A DNA stretch of 64,000 nucleotides from Setophaga petechia (taxonomy: Eukaryota; Chordata; Aves; Passeriformes; Parulidae). Location: NCBI GenBank assembly GCA_024362935.1, contig JANCRA010000010.1, positions 7,990,501 through 8,054,500 on the forward strand, in the 5' to 3' direction. A program made the position numbers and the translations under genes. The notes under the pieces are model-generated. The model was not told where the DNA came from. It saw only the letters and a list, made by a program, of their open reading frames with translations, and ran no database searches. How positions within the stretch are numbered: the stretch's first letter is position 1; every line of letters begins with the position of its first letter. Shown here piece after piece: positions 51,401-63,300 of this stretch.

Positions 51401-51927
51401 AATGATCTTCACATCAGAGACATGGCAACAGGCTTGGGATGCTGGGGGAGACAGCACAGCCTGTGTGCCATCACACCCCACATGACAGATCATACATTAA
51501 TCCTTTCCATTTAAGGGAGGAGGTGGAAAGGCGCACTATCACTCCAGTGAAGGAGGAAGCTCACAGCCCCTCCTGCTCTCTCCACCCCAGTTCCTTCACC
51601 TGGCTGTAAGATGTGCAAATGCCACAATGCACAGGCTTTTGCTCCAGCCACTTCGACCAGAGGACATTGCTGCTCTCTGTAGCTCTGGACCTGTGAGCAG
51701 CATTTTCTTGGTGAGGCTTTTAAGGCATCTCTTGCTGCACAATTCTATTTACTTTCTATTCCTATGTTCTGACGTGAGCCTGACTTGTGCACACAACTGG
51801 CTCCTTTTAGCCATGATGCATTTAGAGTGATCATTCCATGCTTTCCCAGGGTGTCAGTTTAGCAAACACAGTGTGTTTGTCACTCAGCCACAGCACAAAT
51901 CACAGCACACTGCTCTCACTCTTTCAG
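48475..51927. other. Noncoding unique sequence, no gene recognised
   Basis: About 3.5 kb without a named gene or repeat. The 131-codon plus-strand frame at 48968-49363 has no domain I recognise. Local AT-rich stretches occur near 49840-50000 and 50880-50960. Confidence 0.5.
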
Positions 51928-52077
51928 ATGAGGAGATGCAAGACGTGCCAGGAAGCCAACAGAGGGTGCTGGGCAGATGAGGGCTGCAGGGACAGGCTGC
52001 ACCCCGGTCCCTTAGCAGATCTGGAGACTCTCCCTTTGGAATGCCTGAAAAATGCTTGCAGCTCCACCATGAAATAA
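51928..52077 (+). CDS. Very weak candidate terminal exon, cysteine-patterned
   Basis: A good pyrimidine tract and acceptor (TGCTCTCACTCTTTCAG, ending at 51927) precede an open frame of 49 codons that ends at a TAA overlapping an AATAAA (52073-52078). The peptide has CKTCQEANRGC, WADEGC and RDRL followed by ECLKNAC. The three cysteines C-x6-C-x5-C have the spacing seen at the start of GDNF-receptor-alpha/GAS1-type domains, but the following cysteines do not fit that family well. There is no visible upstream exon, and the same frame is open upstream to 51838 without adding anything recognisable. The most likely explanation is chance. It is recorded because splice acceptor, frame and polyadenylation signal coincide. 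Confidence 0.1.
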   Translation: MRRCKTCQEANRGCWADEGCRDRLHPGPLADLETLPLECLKNACSSTMK

Positions 52078-52284
52078 AACAAAAACCACTTCAAAACCAG
52101 CAACTGCATTGGAGCAGGTGGATAGTGAGCCGGATGGGATGCCCTCCCACAACAATTTGTGAGGTTTTAAATATCTCCGCTCAGAGGAACTAAAAAGTCA
52201 AAAAAATCTCACAATTTCTCCAGAAATAAGAATGCTGGGGGAGGAAAAGAGGAAGAGAACATTTTGTTTCTATTCATTTTCAGG

Positions 52285-52460
52285 AATTCCATTTCAGTTC
52301 CAACATTTTTTTTAACCTTCAATTAATGCTAGCTATCAAAACGAAGCAGCATTTGGACCTAAAAACATTGAAACTTTGCCATTTAGAAAAGGTCAAACAG
52401 TTTTCAAAACATTTTCATCTAATATTTTTCAGCAACTGAAATTCATCAAAACGAACATTT
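52285..52460. repeat. AAAA/TTTC-rich segment, possible ancient repeat relic, second copy
   Basis: Motifs such as AGTTTTCAAAACATTTTCATC, AATATTTTTCAGCAACTGAAA and CATCAAAACGAACATTTTCC resemble the wording of 32128-32380. TTTTCAAAA is itself an inverted-repeat-like core. I cannot assign a family. Both stretches may be remnants of the same old palindromic element. Confidence 0.25.
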
Positions 52461-54593
52461 TCCCACAAAATTGTTCTGTCTCAGACAATTGGCATTTTCT
52501 GAGGCACGATGCTCCTTGGGGGATCTCCTTGCTGGCCCAAAGGATTGCTCCTTGCCTTTTGCCACCAGCTGCCCCCTTCAGCAGGCAGCCCCTGCTGTCC
52601 TGTCAGACCTCAGCAACACAGCCTGGCCCCAGCTCAGGAGATCAAGTCAATCAAAGTCTGCCACCAGGCCTGGATATGCACATCCACAGGGATCAGTACA
52701 TATGTCCCTGTCTCAATGGTTTATCTGCATTTTGTATCTCTGTTTCATCTCCCAAAATGCAGTCACCAGGCAGAGGAGTAAGGAGAGGTCTCTCCCACAA
52801 ACCTGCAAATCCCAAACACCTGCTTACACTTGGATGGGATTTACTGACAAATTACTGTAAAACAGGAAAGCTGCCCAGCAAGGACTTCATTGCAGCTACA
52901 GAAGGCACTTGCATGGGTTGTGAGCAGAGTTACACAGAGCCTGGCATGCAGCTGCTTCTGCTCTGACTCCATGCTAAGAGGTTTCTGGCTCACAGTCAAC
53001 TCCATCTTTGCATAGGCAGACAAGCTCAGGTTTGTCTGTTCTCATCTGTGTAGACATGAGTAACATGCTGGGGCCAAAGGCATAGTCTGGTCCATAAACA
53101 ATCTCCATCAGAGCACAGCAAACCACATCAATTAAAGGAGAGGAGACTGAAGCCTTCACCAGGAACTTATTGGGAGCTGAGTCAACAGGAGTGCAGACAT
53201 ACACCTGTGCTGCCAGTGTTGGCTGGCATGGGAAGCAGGAATAGCACCAAATAACAGCCACAGACTTCCTCAAAATTATACAAAACTATTAAATCAAAAG
53301 GCAGAAATGCCATATTCTCTTCTCTACATATACTGTCACTCCCCAGCCCAAGCCATTTAGAAAACAGTACTAGAAAAGAGCAGTTCTAAAGGAGCACCTT
53401 CACTTTTCAATAGAAACTAAACAACATTCTCTCCCAGAAACTATCAGGATCCAGGGCTGCAAATTCAGCTCTCTACACCTGCCACTCTGTAATACAAACT
53501 TCTTCCAAAAATCCTGTTACAAACAATCCCTGAGAGCTATTACGAGTGAGCAGGGCTGGGAACTCACAAGGTTATCACCTGCTCATTGATACACAAACCC
53601 ACAGCAGTGTCTCTAGTTAAAGCAGCCTTGAGTTAAGCCTTGCTCTCCAGATCTGGAGCCTCCTTGCCAGACATCTACAGAAGAACTGGTTGTCAAAGGC
53701 TTTTGGGCTGTGCCAGTCACCACTGCCTGTACGTGGGAAAAGTGTTGTGCAAGGAAGGTTTTCACCAAGGACCTGTTTCCAGTAAATCCAGCTCTAACAC
53801 AGAATGCCAGAGGGATTTCTCTCACACACAAAATGCTGGGCTCCTCACAGCACTCCAGCCAGAGAGTTGAAAAGGGCCATGGCACACAGCCCTCCCTTAC
53901 AGTGCCACCATGGTGGCCTCAGCTCCAAGGGAGATACAAGCACACACAGTTTTCTTCCAGCCTGGAAAGAGAACAGAAACACTGCAGGAACCCAGAGTGA
54001 TGGGAGCCAGGACAGCAGATGGGAGCTGGAGAATATGGACAGCACCAAGGTCACTTCTGTTTCCTTCAGCAAAATCCTAAATATGTGGTTCAAGCCCCCC
54101 AAAAACCAGGTGCAGAACTGGGTGCACAGGTTATATCATCACCACTCTGTGCTTTATGTGGTTGGTTCATATTACTGAGCAAACAACTGCTGCATCTGGT
54201 ACAGGATGGGTATGCTATGCTCTTGCAGAAAAACCACAATTTTTCTATGACTCAAAAAATTAATCTTATGGCTTTTTCAAGTTTCCAGGTCCTCCCTCAA
54301 GAGAGGTCCAATTCTCAAATCTAAGTCCAAACTATGGAAGGACATCAATCCTTCATCCTACTTTAGAGACTGGGTCTTCTTCTGCTCATATAGTCCCTGC
54401 AGAAATAATATTGCCCATGTTCCTACACAAGTCCTCAGGAAGCTCCAGAGCAATCCAGGGGGAAAGAATCAAAGCCTTCTTGTAATAGATATACAGTAGA
54501 AATTATCAAACAGCTTCGTGGGTTTTCCACTGAAGCAAGGGCTGCTTAAGCATTTTTTCAACTAAAAATATGTGGCAAACATTTACCTACAGC

Positions 54594-54619
54594 CTTAGTT
54601 TCAGTTTCTTGAAACTAAG
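54594..54619. repeat. Short perfect hairpin
   Basis: CTTAGTTTCA and TGAAACTAAG are exact reverse complements (10-base arms) around a 6-base spacer GTTTCT. The arms contain GAAAC/GTTTC, and the half-sites GTTTCA and TGAAAC resemble interferon-response-type GAAA elements. It is too short to be a microRNA precursor. Confidence 0.6.
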
Positions 54620-55622
54620 AACAGTGTAAGTATTTAAGCAGCACAGAAAACAATGCCCTAAATCTAGACTGCAGGTTGGATTTAAAGAAAAAAAGCACTA
54701 AGCTTTTCTAAGAGAAAGGATTGCCAGAACTCAATTTCCAAAACCTGTGTTTCTACCAGCACTCTCTGACCCTCTTGTACACCTTATCTGTCACATGCTG
54801 GTGTTCTTCTACCACTCCTGAGCCTTTAGTAGCCACCTTAAAGAAGGGCACAAGAGTTATTCAGTGCCAGCTCTTCCTTATGTACTTTTATTTCCCAAGA
54901 TCTACAGATTACCAGTATGATCACGAGCTGGTTACTTCACATCCCCCTTCCCCTACAACCCAACGAGCTGGATTGGATTGTGTTTCTGCCTCAGCAAAGG
55001 TAACAGCAAACCTTTTCCCAATTCCAGCAAGTCCATGAAGAGGCAGAGCTGGGTGCAGGTCCACAGCACAGGGATGCTGGAAGCAGAGCAGGCAGCACTG
55101 GGCCAGTCTGGCCCTGCCTAAGGCTGTTGGTCTTGGTTTGCTTTCACACCACGGGTAAAACAGAGGCACCAAGAGGGGAAAGAATTAATTTGGAAGAGTT
55201 CTTGGCTCCTGCATCTGCACCTTATGCTTGACAGGATGGGGCTGGACAGAGAGAATGCTGTTTATTCAGCATGTTTACACAGAGACTCTCTCTTTCCGGG
55301 AAACACTCAATCTGTGATGCCATCCAAAAGTCCCTGGCACCTGGAGAAACACCAGGCTGAGCTGACACTGAGCTGCTCCTGCACTGCATGGACACCAGTG
55401 TTTGAGGAGGTGGTACTGGCCAGCTGCCCAGCACAGGGCAGCTGAAGAGAGGATTTATTTCTCCTCAGTCTTAGCCCCTTTTGTAACTGCTGGGCCATGT
55501 TTTCCTCCCACCTGCCCAGGTAAGGAAGGTAAAAGGAAACTGTGACAAAAGGAACGTTTATGAGTTCTACAAAAGAATTACCCAACCTTCCCCTCTCTTC
55601 CCACTCAAACTCTATCGTAGCA

Positions 55623-55980
55623 TGCACTGCAGTTGAGATGGCCAGAACACACAGAGTATCATCAAACCATTTCAGAAAGCTTCAACCCATACACACAGTA
55701 ACACCTTACCTCTTCTGAAGGCTTCAGGCATCTGCCCATACAGAGGACCATCCTATCACTTCAGGAGGCTGCAGGGGTCTGCCCTTTATCAGCCCAACCT
55801 TTTATCCCCTCCTGTTGATGCCCTGCACCTGTGTGCCCTCTGCTCCCTTTGCTGATTGGTCAGTGCACTCCAAGTCTCATTACCTTCAATGCTGCTCACC
55901 TGCTGCTCACAGCTGTACCCGATTGGGGATGAGGCTGGGCCACAGGCCCACTCCCAATTACCACAAACTCTGCACCTACA
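55623..55980 (-). mobile_element. Probable solo LTR of an avian endogenous retrovirus, copy 2
   Basis: Same family and orientation as 14221-14537. It shares a 63-base identical block (55789-55851), the TATA-like GGGATAAAAGG in mirror, and the GTGGTAATTGGGAGTG block near the 5' end (minus strand). The region after the TATA box holds three imperfect ~41-base units (about 55649-55690, 55691-55738, 55739-55783), against two in copy 1. This one unit accounts for the length difference (358 against 317 bases). No retroviral genes adjoin it and no target-site duplication is obvious. Several substitutions and a small deletion near 55867 separate it from copy 1, so neither insertion is very recent. Confidence 0.6.
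55798..55808 (-). promoter_or_regulatory. TATA-like box in LTR copy 2
   Basis: The minus strand reads GGGATAAAAGG, identical to copy 1, inside the longest identical block. It is presumed to be the LTR core promoter, on motif and conservation between the two copies only. Confidence 0.4.
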
Positions 55981-58900
55981 AATCTTCCTGGGAGGAATTT
56001 TGGACAAGCCATTGACTTGGTTGGGCTTTTTTAGCAAATTTACACCTGAAGCATCCTGCTTTAGTTCTGAGATGCAAAATGTCATTTAACTGCTTTGCTT
56101 TGACCCTCATACGCACAAGGGACACCAGAATACTGCACAATCAACGTCCAAACAGTTTTGTAGGAACAACAGAGCCTCACAAGGGGCAGGGATTTTGTGA
56201 CACTGACAGCATTTTACTCAAGCCTGCTGTACACATGGGACCTCTGTCAAGTCTCATTCCTTGCAAACAGCAGGATATGCCAGTGTAAACTGTTTGCTGA
56301 GGAGGTAAGAGTCTCCATTCAAGGAGCTGTAACTGCTGGGAAGACGAAAAAAAGTGATTTCTGTTGAAGTCCTGTTTCTCCTCCAGCACTTGTTACATGC
56401 AGATAATTTAGCTCTGCTGCACTAAAAAGACACCCAAAAATCAGGGTGAGAAGCGCCCAGGTTGATGAGCAAAGTCACCTTTGGGGGAGGGAGCTGATTA
56501 AATGAACATTAAGAACAGGTTCATCATCTTGGGCATTTCCTTGTCATGCATTGCCCAACCAAGCACAACTGGCCTTGGAAACCAGGAAGAGAAAGGATAA
56601 AGGCAGGGCCAGCAGCAGCCTCTGGACATGGGAAACTGACCTGAGCCATCTACACAAAAGTTGCATCAACTCGTTGATGAATAATGGACCCTGTACCACC
56701 AGAGCAGCACTGGCTGCTGTGGTACCAAACCACGCTGGTGGTTTCTGTCTTGGACCATGGCCCAAGCAAGGGACAGAGCCACTCAGCTGCACTTTCTTGC
56801 CAGGTGCATCTCAGAAATTGTCACAAATTTACATCTCTTTCATCAAAGCCCCTGAAAAACTCCAAACTTCTGCAATTATCAGAAGTTCATTTCATTAAAA
56901 AAACTTCATGCATATTTTATAGGGTACAAGTGAGAATGCTCCCTCCCATATGGCAGAAGGGGGTTTTCCAATGCACAAACTATTCCTAGTAAGTTATAAA
57001 GCCAAATACAGATTTCCTGGAAGAAAATGTACAGCTCAAAATTAGTATGTGCAGAACAGCACCCACATAAACACAAATTATTGAGCACTGCAGGCAGCAA
57101 ACTCTCCTGGCTGGGCAGAGAGCTGGAGCCCTCATGGCCAAAACAGTTGTCCAGGTCTGCTCCTTTCAACCAGAGCAACTTTGACAAGCATTCATCTCCT
57201 TTTCTTCATCAGTTAAAAGCTGTTTTGGACTGGATGGAATCAGACAGATTGGAGGTGAAATTGCCACATCTGGTCTTGGAGGCAGCCAAGCCAGAAGTCA
57301 AAGGCTTCTGGCCCCGTGGCTGGGTTTTATTAAAGCACTAAAAGGTACCAACAGGACAAGATAACTCCAAATAGAGAAAAGGCAGGCATGTCACATGAGG
57401 CAAATCAAGTTAAAAGCTCAAAAGCAAAATCTCTCTGCCTGTGTCTAATGCCTCCTAGGATGAATTTTGCTCTCCAGTTTATTCCAACAACTTTTGGTGA
57501 GCTCCTAAGCAACACAAACCCCACAGTCTTTTCATCTGTCCTCTGCAGCTTCGTGGCCAATCTGCACCCCCCAGCCAAGAGCTTTCCAGTGCCTGGGAGG
57601 CTGCAGGTACATATTTTGGCTCCCACGCTCCTGCCTGGTGCCTCACTCTCTCAGGCAGCCCAGCATTCACTGACATTCCTGGGAGAGCAGCAGTCTGGGG
57701 CTCAGTGCAGCCAGGAGTGTGCTTTCATCCCAGATCCACCACCAACAGTGAAGGGCTCAGCTCCCTCCCATTCTGGGGAATTTGGAGGACAAAAGGGATG
57801 TAGGATGGGACAGGGCTTTTTCCCATCCTCAAAACGCTGATCCACAGCTGGGCTCCAGGATTGCAGCACCAAGGTTTGACCCATTGTCCTGCACAGCAGC
57901 ACTACTTGAGGAAGCTCCCAATTAGTCAGCAAGGGATGCTGGGGTACAGCCTGCCAGGAATTCCCCAAGGAGATTTCTCAGAGGGCTGATTCACAGAGGT
58001 CTAATCCAGCTATGGGAACAGAACAGCTTCAGCAATCTCCCAGTTTAACATTTTGGGAGGGGGAGGCATCTTGGAACAGGCCAGAACTGTTCTTGTTTTA
58101 GAAGGTTTGAGTACCTTATGTGCCTTTTCTGATGCTGCCAACCAGTTTGGAATTTTTTTGTCAATTACCAGGAGACACAAAATTACAATAAAACTCACTG
58201 CAGTTTGGGAGGAAAATACTGAAAATCAAAATCTTGAAACAATCTTACATCATGAGAAAACTTCCTCTTCACTCCAAATCCATCCCTCTGATCCAAAAAT
58301 GGGGATGAGACTGCATGAACATTTGTAACTCCCAGAGAGACTGACTCTTTCCAGCAAAGTCTACAGTCATGAGCTGAAATGTGTAATGACAGAAGACAGG
58401 ATGAAGGATATGAAAGAAAGGAAACAAGGCTCTGAATTTTCTAAGCAGCTGTTTATGTTAGTAAAGTCCAAATTCAATTGGACTGCTCACGGACCAACGT
58501 TTTGAGACACTGCATCAGAGTCTAGTCAAAGATTTTATCTTTTAGAGCAGTTTGCTGGTGGCACGTGTTAGAACAAGGGAACAGCCTCAGGGCTACTCTA
58601 ATTTCATGTGGTCACTGTGGTCTGGACTGAGGGATTAGGACAACACAAAGCCAGGCTTCACCCCAATGGAGGCAGTCTTCAAGGAGAAGCAATTCCAGTC
58701 TACATCATCACCAGGAGGAACAATGGTGAAACAGCCTCTCCCCACGCTCCTCTCTGCAGGGCAGATAAAGCCAGCCTTAAAAATTCCCACAGAAGGTTTA
58801 ATGGCCTGATTACACTGGAAATTCTGGCTTTTGTGGCTACAGTTTCCAAACAGGTCCAGCCTCCACCAGCAGCAGCTGATTTCCTAAGGAGTTCAGTGCC

Positions 58901-60019
58901 CTGCATAGCAAAAAATAGCAATGAGGCAGCTGTAGGAAGAGAAGGAAGGTGGAAGGGGAGAGACCACTGAAGCAGCTCAACTTTTCCCAAGTTATAATGA
59001 GGGTAAACTCAGAAAGGGAGCATGAAGCAATCTGAAAATCAACACAGATGGAAAAAAGGATGTTTCTGCCATTGTGATCTCTGGCAAAATCCTGTTTCTC
59101 TGCCACAGATTTCTTGTATGCTCCAGGCAAGCAGTTATTATTATTTTGCCTCTGTGCAGTCTCAGCCCAGCGAGACAGGAGCATAACTACGTTATTTGTG
59201 GAGGAGACATTCTCCATCCCAGTGCAGATCAGACAGGCTGTGGCATTGCAAGGGAACAGGCACCAGGACAGCCCTCACAACCAGTGTCATCCTGCAGAAA
59301 CCATTCCACTGATTTCAGACCCACTGCACATTTTTTCCTGTTGATTAGGAAAGTAAATGTGGATAGCCTGGGTGGATGGTAACTTCACACCAGGTTGTTG
59401 TAAAGACACAGGAAAATAAATACATCAACAGAAGGTAAACTGGAACATGATACTTCAGTTTGATGGTTATCTAGAGCTACCTGCACTAGGTAGGTTTTTC
59501 CAGGGACATCGTGCCCTTTCTGGCCCACAACTGTTACACACTGATTCTCCTTCATGCTGCTAGCACAGGCATTTCAGAGACACACAACCTTGCTGTGGAT
59601 TTGTGTGCCTGCCCACAAGTGGCAATTCTGTCCACTGGTGTGAATAATTTCAACTCCCAAGGAAGCAGAGGAAAAATAACTCTTGTCCCTTTCTCAGAAC
59701 TGGTGAGGGAAGCACGTCCAAGTATGCCAGCTAAGGAATTACCCCAAAACATTTCTGTGAGGCTCAAAGGAAATCTGTACTAGAGACTTGCTTGTAAGAA
59801 GAAAATATGGAAAGTTGTGTACTCAGAGCAATGAGGTTGGTTGAGTCCTGCCAATCCGCTAAAAATAAGGTTCTGCTTACTTCTAGCATGTTTGCATGTT
59901 TTCTCCCTTTCTGTGGCAAAAAAAAAAAGGGTTAGCAAGCTATGGAAAAGTCCCCAAACGATGAGGGTCAAGGGGAGTTATTTGTCAGCAAGGACACTAA
60001 AACAACTTGAGCTTCTATT
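55981..60019. other. Noncoding unique sequence, no gene recognised
   Basis: About 4 kb with no gene or repeat I can name. The longest frame (150 codons, 57388-57840 plus) lies opposite several minus-strand frames and has no recognisable domain. A short A11 run lies near 59918-59928. Confidence 0.5.
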
Positions 60020-60370
60020 TATTTGCTTATTTTAAACAGGTTAGTTGTGCATAAGATCAGTAAATAAAAAGCCTACATCCACCACACCATAAATTGCAAT
60101 AAGCTAATTAAGTCATTATATTTGTGATTCAGTATACACCATGCAAAGGGAAACATTAATGAATTTTGCATAACAAGCAAGCAAAGAACATTACTTGTCC
60201 GATAGCCTCAGAAATTCATTAAACAGTCCTTTAAGAGAAGTGGCTCAAGTGCAGAGCTCTAAAATGATAACAAAGCCTATTAAGGAGCCTGTTTAATTAA
60301 GCACATACTTGCTGACACATCTGACACTTATACAAGGTGTTTGTGCTAAGACAAATAAAGTCTTTTGCTG
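60020..60370. promoter_or_regulatory. AT-rich block dense in homeodomain-type sites, possible enhancer
   Basis: Contains CAATAAGCTAATTAAGTC, ACATTAATGAATTTTGCAT, a CATGCAAAGGG octamer/SOX-like site, AAATTCATTAAACAG, AATGATAACAAAGCC (SOX-like ACAAAG) and TGTTTAATTAAGCAC within about 300 bases. Few repeats and no coding potential are seen. This is the most enhancer-like stretch in the window by composition, but conservation cannot be tested from this sequence alone. Confidence 0.25.
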
Positions 60371-63300
60371 TACAGCCAAGGAGATGGTAGACAAGTCTAT
60401 TCTTAAAACACAAAGATAACTCTGTGACTAAGCAGCCAAATATCACACTGTGGAAAAATCTATACAGCCACTAAGGGAATTGTGGATCTTTTCTGCAAAG
60501 GCCTAGATGAGCTTTGTGTGTGCTCTGGAATAGCTGAGTGACACAGTTTGACTCAGAGTCATGCCACAGATATCTGTGACATCTCAGAGGAGGATGGAAA
60601 CAGCTCAGGCTGAGCTGCTCAGGTTTAAGAGGCTGCTCTTGAGGAACACATAAAACAGCAGCAAACCCCAGGGGTGGGGTGGGCCAAGGAGGGAGCTCCC
60701 TGTACCCATGCAGAAGGGACTGAGAAGCAGGAAGACCTGGTGCCTCCCTAGGGCACATTGTAGCCCTGCTCTACATCTTCATTTTCTCTCCTGCTTGTGT
60801 TGCATGAGCTGCAATGCACTGAACCCTGTGCAATATGCAGGATTTATCATTTTAACTGACGTGCTAAGGGTGGCTCTTGCACAGATCTGTTACACAGTGA
60901 TGCCTGTGAGGAACAAACTGCCTGGCAGCACAGAACACCCATCGCTCACTCCCTCAGAGCCACCACAGGGACAGAACTCTAAATACGTTCCAGTCAAACC
61001 ACCCACGTGCTCCACATGCTCTGTAAAAAAAAAAAAAAAAAAACAAACCACCAATAAGAAAATACCATTTTATACTCTTCACCAGAAACATCTCTCTTCC
61101 TCTCCTGTCCTTCTCCTGCTGCTTCTCTTTGCTGTTGATCATTACATACAGTACACATATCTTAGTTTATTACAAGCTATTACTTAATCATCATCTCACC
61201 AGTACTTTGGGGAAGTTTTATTGCAAATGACCTACCAGCACTCAAGTCTATACAATTTTCTCAGAATACAGTGTCATTTATTCTTGAAACAAGGCAGTTG
61301 AGCCAGCAGACCCAGGAACTTCAATTAAAATCAGTCCAATCGCACCTCCTGCCCATGGGCACAACGAGTCATCATCTGTCAGCAAAATCAACTTGTGTAA
61401 GAGACAGTCCTCTTATTTGCTTGTTTGGAAGCAATGAACTTGGTTTAATCCCTGTACATTCACTTAAGATTTAGACTTGATGATCCTTGTTCCTTCTATC
61501 TCAGAACATTCTGAGAATTTTCTGACCTTCCCTCATGCTGCTGAGCCTCCTGGCCAACACCTTTGGCTGCAGGGTTTCCACACAGGTTTAACAGATCTCA
61601 GTGCTATAAGCAGATTCCAGTAACAGCCTGTGCTTCTCTCCTGCTTGGCCCTGTTCTAGTTCTTCTGGATTTTAGTACATGAGTCTGGGACTCTTAGTAT
61701 GCAATTCCCCTGCTGACGTGGGCACCATCCTCTACCCTCCCAGTTTCTTTGAAGGCAGAACTTTACTAGGAGAGGACCAGAAGCTACCTGGGAAAACAAT
61801 TCATTTTCCTTCCTCAAAACTTTCTCACAGGGCAGGTTTTCCCAGCTCTCAATTCCTGCATTTTGAAAACTCCAGCTCCCTTACAGCTTACCCAGATAAC
61901 ACTTGTGTCTCCAGTTTTTCCCAGTCCTACAGACCTGTGCATCCTCCAAGAAAACAGCTCCATAAATAACTCGCAGTTGGGATCCAGCCACTAGGGCTGG
62001 TTTGGGCAGGAGCTTACACAGCATTCCCATGTGGTCTGTCTCTCCAGCATCCAACACTGCTCTCTTCAAGCCTACCTACATGACCTGACCTCCTAGAGTT
62101 TCCTGAAGCACTTCAAACAAAAGCAGGACCAGAGAAGGTCTGACTTCCCATTAACCTGGTGAGGCACTCAGGAACAAAAGGCCAGGAACAGACCTGTTAC
62201 TTGATCAGCTTGGGCAAGAAATCAAAAGGCAAGTGCCAAAGTGGAATTGCACTTGAGGAAGGACTGAGAACTGGACGGGATGGCAGAGCTCTTTCCCCAT
62301 ATCTCTTTCACTCTCAATCACCTTTAACTCAAGAGCTCTCAGGGCTTTCCTTCTTCCAAACAGCACCCAGGACAACACCATGTGCCCTAAGGCACATCTC
62401 AATGCATTACTAACCAAGTTCTCAATAAAAATACTCTTGAGAGGTGCCTTCACAGCTTGGCCACAGCCTTTAGGGGCACAAACAGCCCCACAGATTCAAA
62501 CTGTTTAATGTTTATCAGTCTGAGACTTAAAAAAAATAAAATAGTAGAAACCTATGACATGCATGAGAAGTGAGGCATGTCCTCCCTTTTTTCCCCTCTC
62601 ATGCTTGTAAAGTGACCAAGCTTCCCTAAGCAAAGAACCTGCAAATCTATCCCAGCAGGACAGCTCTAACTTAACTTCAGAGAGCTTCCTGCCCTGCTCC
62701 CCAAGCCCCTCATCAGAGGTAAGGATCCCCACCAGCCAGGGCAATCAGGAAATCCCTGTCTGGCATAGACCACTCAACCCACGGGGCCCTTCCTTGCACC
62801 AGGTGGCCAAGGCCACAAAATCATCTGTCTATTTGCCAGGCTTTATTTCAAGTGCGGCTTTATCACCAATTCTGTGTTTTTCTGCATCAGAGCAACACAA
62901 GAAACAAAGAGGAGGGCGGAAAGTCTGAATACAGCAGTGCTGACAGAATCACTGCATTTCAAAAGCCTTTACAAATGGTTATTTACAGCCCTAAGGGCTC
63001 CAAGTACCCTATTTGTAAGCATTTCAGACAACCCTATTTAGATGTACCTGGATCTAGGGTCACCACGAAGCACAACAAGGAAACCTGATCCTCCCTATAA
63101 TTCCTGAAAGTATGCATGGCATGCTTTTCTCTCCTGGCATTTACAGCCAAGAGAGAGAGCTGGTAGGCAATCCCTGGCGATGAAAGGTGTCTGCCCAGGA
63201 TTTCACAAAGCATCCATGGCCTGTCCCCTTCTTCCAGGTATAGTCACTGCTTGGGCTCACACTTCTAGGCCATCTATTGTCACTGCTGTTCCCTGGTCTC

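Larger units (their letters stand above)
52078..55622. other. Noncoding sequence; contains the longest open frame of the window
   Basis: The plus-strand frame 52376-52966 (196 codons) is the longest in the window. It begins in an AT-rich stretch resembling 32128-32380 and has no domain, signal peptide or membrane segment that I recognise. Two other frames are open over the same bases (52471-52860 and 52509-52781), which argues for chance openness. A short perfect hairpin lies at 54594-54619. No other repeat or gene is visible. Confidence 0.5.

Noticed and set aside
14221..55980. One 41-kb provirus bounded by the two LTR-like copies
   Set aside because: The distance is far beyond a retrovirus, the copies are diverged from each other, and no viral gene is seen between them.
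57388..57840. 150-codon plus-strand frame
   Set aside because: Several minus-strand frames are open over the same bases, and no family is recognised.
61025..61043. A19 as the tail of a plus-strand processed pseudogene
   Set aside because: No AATAAA shortly upstream and no recognisable gene sequence before it.
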